Part shown: positions 48,301 through 60,000 of the stretch, in pieces | Numbering within the stretch: position 1 is the stretch's first letter | Layout of the letters: every line of letters starts with the position of its first letter | DNA from: Casuarina equisetifolia | Taxonomy: Eukaryota > Streptophyta > Magnoliopsida > Fagales > Casuarinaceae | Assembly (NCBI GenBank): GCA_028551475.1 | Contig: CM052355.1 | Coordinates: forward strand, 9,362,001 to 9,426,000 | Reading direction: 5' to 3' | DNA length: 64,000 nucleotides | The notes under the pieces: generated by a model | The model's input: only the letters and a program-made list of their open reading frames with translations | Databases searched by the model: none | Told to the model about the DNA's origin: nothing | Made by a program: the position numbers and the translations under genes

Positions 48301-50764
48301 ACAAGAAAATTGTGTTTGAACTTTATAGATAGAAGCAGTAAGTTTAATGACGTAACTATTATCCAAGGGAGCTTCACACCGTAGTTTTCTTAATATGCCA
48401 AGAAGTTTCTTTTGTCTATTCAGAAATGTTATGAAAAGAATTCTGCAACATCGGTAGCAGGCTACTGAGCCTTACTGTAAGAAGGATGTGGTGAAAAAAA
48501 GATATGTTTCCTGCTTAGGGACTATGCTATCCCACGTACAGATATTTGTCAATGACTGAATATAAAATGAATGATCTTGTTGCTTACCCATGCTCAGATG
48601 CAGATTTTGCCGAAACAAGTTGCAGCTGAGTTGTGAATGTAAATAGCTTGCAAGTCTCCTTCTCCCATGATGGCCTTTTGGGCCGAGTCCATAGTCATCT
48701 AATGATTACGTTCTGATTTTTTATATGCATTCCTTGTGTTCTTCTTCCATTATTTGATAAAAGCTTGGGCTTTTTGCTGCAGGTATGAATTCTGTTTCAC
48801 CCTTTTGTTATGCTTGAGTCATTTTCATTAATATAATTGTTCTACCATCATTATCTGCCTCATAGTGGTTACTGTATATGTGGACTTCATGCTAATTCAC
48901 CTGTGTGGATGATATTCTGATGACCGAGCTTAAGTCGTTGTATAGATCTGCTTCTGTGGCTTTTGCCACATTTACCTGTGGTGAGGGCACACATACAAAC
49001 CAGAAGAGTTTTTTACTTGTGACAGAATATAGAGCCTCCGGAGTTTTCACACTCCTTGTTGGATCTCTGTCCGGATATTCAAGCAGCCTCCAGCTTGCGG
49101 TGAATGTATCATCGGAATGTTCTGCATTTTCACTTTCAACTTTCTAGTAACTTCGCGACAGGCTGCTGACTTGGTAAGGGATCTGCTGGACGTGTTTACG
49201 GGGCTCAATATTGAAATGGGAAGGTTGTTTCTGCTTGCTTACTTTATTTGGCACCTCGAGTGGTATTGGTTCCCAACTAGTATGCTTCTCTCGGCATTTA
49301 CCATGAGTGAGAAGCATTAAGTTTATGTGCATGCTTCCTAGACACTGGGATCACCTAAAGTTTTTTCAGTTGTTTGATTTTAGGGTTTCACTATTCTAAC
49401 TTTCTTGCTAAGTTTAGTGTCAAAGAAGTTTATATCGTCTTCCTTTCTGAAAGGAAATGGCGTTGGTAGTAATATTTGTCTGTACTTAAGTATAGGAGAT
49501 AATCCTCGTTTGGTCCATTCTGTGCTTTCTTGTACTGCATATTCATTAAAGAGTCATTACCTAATCTCCAGAAATGAAACCAAGGACCAGGAAAGAGCTT
49601 GCGTGGAATGTAAAATATCTATACATTATATAAAGGATAATTGTCCTCCATGGGCAAGCGCTCAGCTTATTGGGCAATTGGTGCTATCTAACACCAAAGA
49701 AGTACTAGGTTTGATACATAACCCCCTTCAAAAGTTAAAATTGAATTATCAAGAAACAAACACTCATGCAATTAACTATTAATTTTGGATGTCGGGCTTC
49801 TCTTTCTAAATTTCATTTGGGCAACCGCGTTTGATGTTTTCATTAGTCCCACTATGTCATCAAAATTCTGTTGTAATTGATGAAAGAGTAGTATGAGGGA
49901 TCCGCCGTTGCGCACTTAATGCAATCATTTGGGCCTTAGATACCTAAATCGATTTTTGGCGTATTTCTTTTTCTTGGTGTCGTCATTTACCTGGATGGTT
50001 CTTCTCTAGTCTCATCCAAGCAAGTTAGTGTTTCTTGTTTTAAGCTGACTTGATTGGTGCTGATTGCTGGATCGTGTTTGCTTGAAACTTCTCAGTAATT
50101 GGTCGTACTTGACCTATTTTTGCTTAATTATTTGAGTGACCAAAATTTAAGAGCAACGTGCACTAATCAGAAGGTAACTTTAATAGTTTAGTAATTAGAT
50201 ATTGCACTTCCTTTCTCTTTTTCCTGTTTTTTCGTAACAACACCGCAACCGGCCGACGGAATGCCGTCACGTGCAGCAGGCAACCCAAGACGTTAGCGAT
50301 CGGCGATTCCTGGCCTTTGACGGCTGCTTGGGCTTTTTATATGCTTAGCACTCAAAAGTTATTTTTCTAAACTCATATCTTGCTAAGGTGCTGTGTGTGA
50401 GCACAAGTATTGATTAAAAAGTTGTTTACTCCATTCTTAGTGCTCACGGCTTGAGGAAATTGAATATTTTCATCTTTGTGTGTGCCGCCCTGCTATTATA
50501 CAAATCTTTATACACACTTTGAGTTGCTGAAATATATGGTCACGTGGTTCATATTAACTATTATTTGAACATATATTTGATTGGTCCTGGTGCAACAAGT
50601 TTATATTTAAAATATCTTCCTTGGCTATCTAAAAAACTGAGGGTAATACCTAAACAACGTGCTTAAATTGTATATCATTATTGTTTAGCTTGTAAATCCT
50701 TTGTATTAGAACTAGTTTTTCTCTTGTTGAAGAGAAAAGTCCTTTGTGATTGGTGTGTGTTACA
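48301..50764. other. Intergenic, two unrecognised plus-strand frames
   Basis: Frames at 48905-49147 (80 aa) and 49117-49320 (67 aa) overlap and could be exons or a decayed gene (readable QAADLVRDLLDVFTGLNIEM). I recognise no family. Frame 49405-49782 (125 aa) has no motif I know. Base composition is ordinary. Nothing else is supported. Confidence 0.3.
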
Positions 50765-52144
50765 TGTATCATACATGCATGTATTAATTAGGCCATAGGT
50801 TTACATTAATTGCAAATGACTCTTTGCATGCCCCATTGTTGGGCCTAAGGAATTCTCAAGGCTCTTTCGAAGAGGGATTCTTGTAGCTAGTCTAGGGACA
50901 CCAGTGAACAACCTAAAGCAAGAGAAATCCAAAGGTCAGTTTTTTCTTTTAGAAAAAAAGAAGGTGTTTTTTCTCTTTTGTAAGAACAGAGGTCTTTAAT
51001 GATGCAAAAATCCTAAAATTATCAGAAAACCTCAAAATCATCCCACATGAGCATGAATCCACCTTTCAAGGATCCGTTGTGTGTTCTGATTGTCAATCTC
51101 ATAACAAGTAGTACAAGAGTAGTTGATCTTATGACATGAATGCACCTAAACACGACATAGACAGATCCAAAAAGGACAGATTTGCCGGAACCCATTCCAT
51201 TGCCGAAGGCGACTGAAGCAATACCAAAGAAAATGAAAGTGGTAGCAAACCAATCACGTGGTTCAATCAAGGGGCAGAGGGGACGGAAAGTCTCATTGCA
51301 TGAACCACCATCTTCTTTGCAGGTTAGATAGATCAGGTTGTAGGTACCGTAGGTGACATAGTCTTCTTTGTGGGCCACATAGATCAGATCGCAGGAAGGT
51401 GTGGTAGCTTCGAAGATGCAATCTCCGTTGTGGGCTGGTTGTTTTAGGTAGTGGGAAGACAAAACCCCTCCCCCAGGCCAGCTAATGGAGTTTGTCATCA
51501 ACACCTAAGGTGCCACTGTCAACGCTTGGATTGTCTTTAGTCGAGGAAGCCAAGGAAAAACTAGATCCGACCATGTGCGCATGGGATCAGTTCTTACCCA
51601 TTTCAGCCAGCCACCGAAGCGTCACTGGCCACACTTCAGTCACCAGGGATGTTCACTGGAAAACTCTTTTGACTACTGGTTTTGAAGGGGCAGGAATGAT
51701 ACCATTTGTCCCTTATGTCTAAGGAAAGAGAATTTTGTTATTATAGGATTGACCCAGCTCAATCTTGGGGACAAATTATTTTGTAAGGGTGGAAGGGATA
51801 ATACATGCATATATTAATTAGGCCATAGCTTTGCATTAATTTTAAAGAATATTTTGCAGGCCCTTTATAAGGCTTGTAGTAGTGCCTTTACCAAGGTGTT
51901 AGGACTTGGAAAATCTCAAGTGGGTTCTTTGAAAAGGGGATTCTTGTAGCCAAGGTATCAAAGAACGATCTTAAATTAGGAAAAATATGAGGATTTGTTT
52001 CCCTTAATGAAAACAAATGTATTATTATCTGTTTGATGATACAAAAAACCCAAATTATCTAGAAGACCCAAAAATCCTCCCACATAAGCAAGAATCTATC
52101 AATTCAAGACTCAATTACGTGTTCTGATCGTCAAGCGCGTAACA
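50765..52144 (+). mobile_element. Short LTR-flanked non-autonomous retroelement
   Basis: Direct repeats of about 345 bp (50765-51106 and about 51795-52144) share blocks such as ATTAATTAGGCCATAG, GGGATTCTTGTAGC and GTGTTCTGAT, and end in TAACA. The internal part is about 690 bp. Its 3' end (GGGGACAAATTATTTTGTAAG then GGTGGAAGGG) resembles the end of gypsy pol followed by a polypurine tract, which sets the plus direction. A 160-aa minus frame (51022-51504) and a 76-aa plus frame (51492-51722) have no domain I recognise. No target duplication was found with the ends I chose. Confidence 0.55.
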
Positions 52145-52169
52145 CAAACTAGCCACTTGTGATATATTA

Positions 52170-52600
52170 AAAATAATTAACTTGCGAGAGACACAAAGAA
52201 ATAATACAGCATAAAAGTTTGATATAAAAGTACCAAAGAACCAGATAAAGATATGGAGGGAAAGGTCAATAACTTACCAGAGAGAAAAAGAGAAAATAAT
52301 ATAATAAAATATCGAAATAAGAGTACCAAATAACCAAGTGAAGGCACGGCGAGAAAGGTCAATAACTTACCAGAAAGACAAAGACTAAACAATGAAAAGG
52401 AAAAAACTGAATATGGGTACCAAAGAACCAAATGGATGTAGGATGAGAAAGGTCAATAACTTGCAGCAGTGACCAAGAGTAAATAATGAAAACTAAAAAA
52501 TTGAAACAAGAGTAACAAAGAAACAGATGAATGTAGCGTGAGCAAGGTCAATAACTTGCCGGAGAGACAAAGGGTAAATAATAAGAAATAAAACAATTGA
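52170..52600. repeat. Minisatellite with about 93-bp period
   Basis: The block AAGGTCAATAACTT recurs with its G-G at about 52264, 52357, 52451 and 52545, giving a regular 93-94 bp spacing. A diverged fifth unit lies at the left edge. Each unit also has AGAGTACCAAAGAACCA and an A-rich segment. It begins about 25 bp after the LTR of the preceding element. Confidence 0.85.
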
Positions 52601-54899
52601 CTGGTATTTTATGTAGGAAGTGTCGGTAAAGTTGGTAGACGATGGTTAAGTTTCCGACATCCATGACTTTCTAATATTGTCCGACGTGTGATGGAAGAAA
52701 TCGGTGATTATCTAAGTATTAAGCATTGTCTCTTTCCTTGTTTCTTTCTCTGGGCATGGAGGAATATAAGATAAGAGAACAAATACTTTGGCAAAACCAG
52801 TCAGAGGGTTCACCTCTGCATGGTCCTTCAGTTTGTATATTGTCCTTTTCTCTTTCGTCTCTGCATGGTTCTTTTCTTTTTACTCACGATCGTGCTCACC
52901 GTATCCTTTCTGACTATGCTACTCTTTCTTGTTGTATTCTGATGAGGTCGGATGGGATCTTCAACACGCACAAGTTTTTTCGAAAACAGTACTGAAAGTT
53001 GCTATTCTTGGGATTATTACAAGATTGAATATGGTTTGATACCAACTAGTCTCCTTTTATAATGAAAGAATAAATCTATACTTGTACTAAAAAATCTTAA
53101 TAATCTTTGTTAAATTCCAGCTGTCTTCAATTAGATAACTTGGGACATCTTACAGAAGCACGTATGGTGATTACCTCCATATCTTAACCATGATCTTTTT
53201 AAGACTTGACAAGACGAGCCACCTCTTAATGTCTAGGTATTCCTTTGTTTGTATGGTCTTCAAGCATAAATAATGTGGAGTCACTTTTATTTAATTCTCT
53301 TCTAAAACTTTTTACACGTATCTTTCTTCCTCTATTACTCCACCAATAAGCTACACTGTTTTTTTAGCTTGGTTTGTCATGTGGGAAGTATTATATACAA
53401 AATAATTTGTTACATATCATTTTTTGTTGTAAATGTCTTAGACTTACCGTGCTTTATGGGAGCATGTCATTCCACATACATTTAATATTCAAGCATTTGG
53501 TAGAACAAGCTTTCTTCATTCTAGCTGTCTTCTAGTTATTGCATGGTTGCAATGACTTTTGTTAAAGGCACCAAATCTTTTGATAGATTAGTGTCTTTTC
53601 TTGTTCCCAGAGTCTCAAGTAATTCTTCTAGAGTGTTACTTCATTGTGTATGATTAATGGACTGATAATAAATTAACAAATCAAACTAGTAAGTTTTGAG
53701 AGAGCTGCGTTGTAGTTTTGCTATTTGTTCAATAATTTTGCCAGTAAGGCCATTTAGGTGTTGCCTAGATCATCCTCTTTGATTTAAAGTTTGATATTTC
53801 TACACTCCACTAAGTTTTCATATAGTTTCTAAAATGTTTTTATATTGTAGTTGGACTTGCCTTGATTCATTGAGTCCTTTTTGGATTTAGCTTGCCTAGA
53901 AAATACCAAAGGCATGTATTTGCCAAAAGCTTGTTTATCTTTCTTTGTAGTGTTATGTATATCATATAAAGCTCCTATGCAATTATTGATTTGGTTGTGG
54001 CATGCTTACCTTAATGTATAGACTCATAATTGGAACCCTAAACCAAAGAAATCTATGATAAGATTGTTAGTAATTTTTTAAAGGATTCAATTTCAAATGA
54101 ATAATAGGAAATAAAATTGTATTATTTCAATATTCTACTTTAGACTATATCTTTTTTATTAATTCAAAATCTTCAACAACCTTATTATATGTTATGATAA
54201 TAAAGTCTTCGGAAGTAGCAAAAATATGAAAAATCTTTGATAGCTAGTTTTACAGCCATTTTTTTTAAAGATTATCTAATTTTGTTAATTTGGTTTGAAC
54301 TTTTTAGAATTATATCGACGAATTAGTTCTTCCTTTTGAATCTAGTTAGGAATAGGATCTTTCCTAGACCTGATTCCTCTATGATCATTTTATTCATTCT
54401 TGCCAAAATTTTTAGGAATAGTTTCTAAACACATCCTTGACAATAATATGGAGCATCAAATTTATAATAAGTTTATTTTATTGTTGAAGAGAATAAATCT
54501 CTAATACTTTATCCATATATATTTTTATTTAGATTTGGCTTTCCTAGTACTTTCAAATAAAGAAATTCTTTCCTTGGCTAGAGGATAAAATAATTCAATA
54601 TATTTGACAACTTTTTATTTCTTCTTCTTTTTCATATTTACATTGGACTTATTTGAATTTGAATATTTTTTACAGTAATCGTTTCATTTTTACAGCTACT
54701 ATTTTTAGTTTCTTCACATTTGGTAGTTTCTTTTAGAAAACTAAAACTCATTCTCCAAAATTTTTTCCAAATATTTTCTTCATAAGGGAAATTGGTTTTC
54801 ATTTATGTGACCTATTATTTAAGAAATACAAGTTTTTGCTTAAAGCTTGTATACTAACTTAACTAGAGTCTTGACATTGTGTTTCAACAATTTCAATTA
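52601..54899. other. AT-rich region, no gene recognised
   Basis: Small frame 52726-52995 (89 aa) has no known motif. The minus strand of about 53000-54850 may be further decayed virus-derived or retroelement sequence continuing from the movement-protein relic, but I found no reverse transcriptase motif or zinc knuckle. Confidence 0.35.
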
Positions 54900-55480
54900 A
54901 AATTTTTTTTAGAACTTCTAAATCTTTCTAGTCAATTTGTTTTACATGATTTTACTATCAAATGGTGGAGGCTCAAAGACTTCAACAAAATTCTTGTCTA
55001 GTTATTTTGTACATGTTTGAGGTGATGTTATCAATTCAAGGATAGTTTTCAATGAATTGGAAAGTAATGAGATCTAGGTTTTATGTTCATGTTGGTTTTT
55101 ATCCTAATTTTGGCCATATCTCCTAAATTAGGATCATTAATTGAAATAGAGTAATTTAGCTTGATGTTAAATCAAACAACACTATTGATAAGAGCAAATT
55201 GAGTTTCACTTATAACAACTTTAGTTGGTTATCAAATTTTTTATCAAGTACGACTACTAAGATGAGAATATTTATTCCTTGTCTAAATCAACCATAATTT
55301 CTATTTGAATTAGGCCTATTTGAACAAATCTAATTTCTAGGTATTTCTTTTTCCATCTTGCTACCTTTGTTTTTTTTTTTAAATCCAACAAAGTAAGGTC
55401 TATTTTGCCTTCACTTGACAATTTGGTAGTGATGTTTCACTGAGTTATTCAAATACTCTCGCAAAGAAAATCTTAAATGC
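54900..55480 (-). pseudogene. Probable endogenous pararetrovirus relic, movement protein-like
   Basis: On the minus strand, broken over several frames, there are blocks typical of caulimovirid movement proteins (30K superfamily): an aromatic/basic lead-in followed by a FVQIGLIQI block (about 55300-55360), a GIN-ILILVVVLDK block (about 55240-55290), and IN-DPNLGDMAKIRIKT (about 55090-55140). Several stops and at least one frame change separate them, so no product can form. In viruses this protein moves the genome through plasmodesmata. Neither a coat protein nor a reverse transcriptase is recognised nearby. The call rests on motif order seen by eye. Confidence 0.45.
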
Positions 55481-55995
55481 AGACATTTTATAATTTTTCT
55501 CTATTTTAACTTCTTGTTTCTTTATTATTTCTTTTAACTATTCTTTGGTGAATCTTATTTCTTTTCTTATGACATCTTTTAACTTAAGATTTTCTATTTC
55601 TTCTCTTGGGCTCTTTAAAATCTATTTGAGATCTATTTTCAGCATGAAGACAAGTTCTTCTTCTTTAGAAGAACTATTTTCATAACTTGAAATCTTATGG
55701 ACAACTCAAGTTACGTGAACTTGTTCATCATTAGGATCGTTTCAACTACTTCTTGTACTTCCCTTGGGCCAGTAAAATCTTGTGAAGGCTAATCTGCAAT
55801 TGAATTTTCAAAACCATGAAAAATATGCCACTCATAGGAGAGCAGAAGGGGTCAACCAAGAATGTGATCCTTCGCCTTTTGACTACGCTTACTCACCCTT
55901 CTAATAATACCATTCGATAGAAAAATAGACTAATGAACAGAAGTTCTACATGTCAATCTTATTAGGCAGATTATGGCATTACTCTACAATTTCGC

Positions 55996-56375
55996 TGAAC
56001 AACCAAACCAAATAATGTTGTTAATTGGCTGAGTTCCCGTAGTACAGTGTGACATGCAAAGTAATTTGCCAAAAATGGAAACTGACGGCAATGAGAAACG
56101 TGTCAAACTCACGTATTTGCTGTGGCTCAGTTGGAGCCCATGACACCTGAAACCAAAGAGGTTTCAAGTTTGATATTCAAATTTCTCACACCCCTTTACT
56201 TGAAAAATGATGATAATGTTACTGATGGCTAAGTTCCAACCAAAGCAAATAATGTTATTCATGGCTGAGTTCCAGTAGTACATCATAACATACAAAACAA
56301 TTTGCTTAAAATTGAAACCGGCGACAACGAGAAACTTCAAACTCACGTATTTCCTATGGCTTTGGCTATTTGAAG
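55996..56375. repeat. Direct repeat of about 140 bp upstream of the cyclase gene
   Basis: The segment about 55998-56136 and the segment about 56236-56375 share AATAATGTT, GGCTGAGTTCC, GTAGTACA and the AACTCACGTATTT block, in the same order, offset by about 238 bp. It lies about 0.7-1.1 kb before the OSC start codon. Confidence 0.65.
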
Positions 56376-57097
56376 GGTGGGTTTTATCCTACTTATTCAC
56401 AGAACTACTCTTTGAAGTCAAGGCGTGTCCATACCCGACCAACGCCTTCTCCTTTTGTTCCTCTTCCGAGCCAATTCTGCATCGGAGGGAGGAGCTTAAC
56501 TGAGGCCACCTTCTTCCGAAGAGCCCTGTCTCACGAAGTTGTTTGCAACTTCCTGACAGAGAAGTTCACGAAAACAGGCATCAAAGGGAGGCCTCGTTTT
56601 ACCCATCATAAACTCTTGTAGATCACCATTCACTACCTGTTAAGTTTAACGCCTGCCCAACCCAACCCAAAGCTCTCCTTTGATTCTTCTTCTCAAGACA
56701 GAATTGGTGGGAATTTCTGATCAATCAAACTTTTCAGCTTTATTGTCTCGTAGGTAGTCCCATATTCATCTCTCCCTCTCTGACCCACTAACATGTTAGT
56801 CGGGAAATTGGTCTTTGGAGATAAATGCCAGTCTCTTAACATATGAGCCATCTAACTATTTCATTCAAGTGATTTTTTGCTATATGTGTCAAATTATGGT
56901 CTTGTTGGCTAAAAATAGTATGACTCGACTTGGTTTGGTTTAACTTCGATTTTAACCATATCTGTGATTTTTTTTAATCATCACTGACTACAGATAGCTG
57001 TACGAAACAGAATAGAACAGGGAAGTGTAACGACATCATCAGTCTTGATCAGCACCAGCAGTAACCGTTCAATTCGGTTGAAAGAAACTTAGGGAAA
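56376..57097 (+). other. 5' flank of the oxidosqualene cyclase gene
   Basis: Presumed promoter and 5' UTR. No clear TATA box is asserted. The 83-aa frame at 56370-56621 has no recognised domain. Confidence 0.4.
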
Positions 57098-60000
57098 ATG
57101 TGGAAGCTCAAGATAGCAGAGGGTGGCAACAGTCCTTATATCTACAGTACAAACGACTTTGTCGGGAGGCAGATATGGGAGTTTGAGCCTGAGGCTGGTA
57201 CCCCAGAAGAGAGGGCTGAAGTTGAAGAAGTTCGTCAAAATTTCTACAAGAACCGCCATCAGGCGAAGGCTAGTGCTGATCTTCTCTGGCGAATGCAGGT
57301 ACGTTCATTTTTGCTGTCTTTCTGCATTAAATATCTTTCCCTCCACAGTAGAAACAGAACCCTTCCTGCCATGTTCACAACCTTTGTCATCGCATCAAAA
57401 CCAGTGCTTCATAACTGATAATTTGTTCATCCTTTTCATTTCTCACCATGCTCAAGTTGAAGCATCCCCTGGGTTCGAAGGTTTTGAAGTCTTTACTTGG
57501 TTTTGCTCCAAAATTTCATCGGCGACAAAGGAATAAATACATCTGACAGCTCCTTCAAGGATTTTTTTCCCCCTTTTGTCCCTTAACTTGTATTTTGGTC
57601 TTTTGTTAGTCTTCGTGGAATGCTGGAAAAAAGAGTTTCTTGACGAATACGATAAGAATTAAGATTTATTTTTCAAGGAAATTTGGTATGACATGCACAG
57701 AGAAAGAAAGAGGTGAAGAAAAGGAATGCTTAGTGCATAGCAGGTTTGGGTGAATGGCGTTGCACATGTCACCATCGAGTGTCCGCTGCCGTGCCTAGCT
57801 ATTACATGTGGTTTCTGTCATTTTAACACCAGAAACACTGGTGGAGAAGCGCGTGTAAATTCACGCGCCTCAGGGTTGTCATCTTTTTATCCTTCTTTGG
57901 AGGCATTCTTTTATGTTTTGTATTGGCACGGAAACATAATCACCCAAAGAGAGAACATAAACCTTATATTGATTATTTATTTGCTAGCCTCAGATATAAA
58001 TGGCTGCCGAAGATCCCAACCGACACTAACATTTTCAGAACACGTTTTGAGGATAAACTCGTTCAATCGAGTGATTAGCCCATGCTCGCATTCTTGCCGT
58101 TTTGGGAATGCCTATAATATTGTTTATTGCAAGAGTCTTCGTGCGAGGTTGAGAAAACAAATGAAAAGAGTGAGTAATGCTTCCGACAAAAGCTTTTCCC
58201 AAAGCAAAACACCATCCACATGCCATAGTTAGGTGCATGTGCAGCGCATTCAAACTTGACATTCAAGCTGAAATCTGTAACGAAACTTGGCATTAGAAGG
58301 AAGATCCTGATTGTCTGAATACTCTTTTGGCTGTTGGTTTAGAAAATGAAATTCTTAGTGTTTTAGTTGGTGGCGATAAGGCTTCCAGTTCTAATTAAAT
58401 AGGTATTATGCAGCCCTAAGTTCTTGTCACGTTTGAGTACACGCTAAGCTATCTAGTGATGCGAAAACTGTTTGCAGTTTCTAAGAGAGAAAAACTTCGA
58501 GCAGACGATTCCCCCGGTAAAGATTGAAGATGGGGATGAAATCACATATGAAAAGGCCTCAGTTGCATTGAGAAGGGGCGTCCATTACTTTTCGGCCTTG
58601 CAGGCCAGTGATGGCCATTGGCCCGCCGAAAACACTGGCCCATTGTTCTTCCTACCTCCGTTGGTAAGACCCAACATTGTCATCATGTTTTAATCTGTGT
58701 GATATTTACATAATGGGAACCTTTAGAAATGCTAGAACAAATCATGCAGAAAGTTACAGCCCTTACAATGATATTTACTAATAGAATAGCAAGTTTTGAT
58801 AATAAAACATCTTCTAGAGATGAACTGCAGAGTGAATTCTATGGTTGGATTAGTGAAATGTTGCTTTTGGCTTGTTTTGATTTGAATCTTGTTTTGGCTG
58901 CTAATTTTATTCTTTTTAACCCAAAAAAAAAAAAAAATGCAGGTAATTTGTACGTACATTACAGGACATCTTAATACAGTGTTTCCCCCTGAGCATCAAA
59001 AAGAGATCCTTCGGTACATATACTATCATCAGGTGTTTAATTCTTTCCTTATTTTTTTTTATTAATTATTAATTTTGTATGATCGAACTGTAATGTTGAA
59101 TAAGTATCCTATAAAATTTGCATATTGTAGAACGAAGATGGTGGGTGGGGATTTCACATAGAGAGCCATAGCATCATGTTTTGCACCGCTCTCAATTACA
59201 TTTGTATGCGTGTCCTTGGGGAAGGACCAAACGGTGGTCAGAGCAATGCTTGTGCAAGAGCACGGGAGTGGATCCTTAATCACGGTGGAGCAACGCACAT
59301 GCCTTCTTGGGGAAAGACTTGGCTTTCGGTATGACCATGTTTCAAGAATATTAGGATCATCATTATTATTGTTACTACTATTACTATTATTAATATTGAG
59401 ATTATTATTATCATACGCCTAAAATGATGTTTGTTGGAACCTAAAAAATCTAGTCACACTGCTTCATCAGTTCAGAAAATGACCCCAAATATATAGGTTT
59501 CAACTCTTTACTATCCGCGACAACTATTTACTGATAATTACTCTGTTATATGTTCTACCTTTATCTAGATCTTTGGTGTGTATGAGTGGATAGGAACCAA
59601 CCCGATGCCCCCAGAGTATTGGATGCTTCCTTCATTTCTTCCCCTGCATCCAGGTTAGATTTCTTGAAATTGTTAGCGTACTATAGACCCTCATGGCATA
59701 ATGAACTGTTCTTAAAATTAATTTGTGGAGTGTTGAAACTAAATACAATGTTTGATTGAAACATGGCTATCACCTTAGTTCGAAGCCAGTGCTAATACAT
59801 AGGTCTTTACTTTCTTCTATTATATTATTAAACATTATTTATTGCTTATTCAGTGGCTTTTCCTCGTAAATACAGGCAATATGTGGTGTTATTGCCGAAT
59901 GGTGTATATGCCCATGTCATATCTATATGGGAAAAGGTTTGTTGCCCCAATCACACCTCTTGTTCTTCAATTGAGGCAAGAGCTCTATAACCAACCTTAC

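Noticed and set aside
51022..51504. 160-aa minus-strand frame as a standalone gene
   Set aside because: It partly overlaps the left LTR of the short retroelement and lacks any recognised domain, so I left it within the element entry.
52170..52600. Possible CRISPR-like array
   Set aside because: The repeats are 93 bp and contiguous without unique spacers, in a plant nuclear context; it is a minisatellite.
57123..57536. 137-aa plus-strand frame overlapping the OSC first exon
   Set aside because: It is out of frame with the cyclase exon and runs into its intron.
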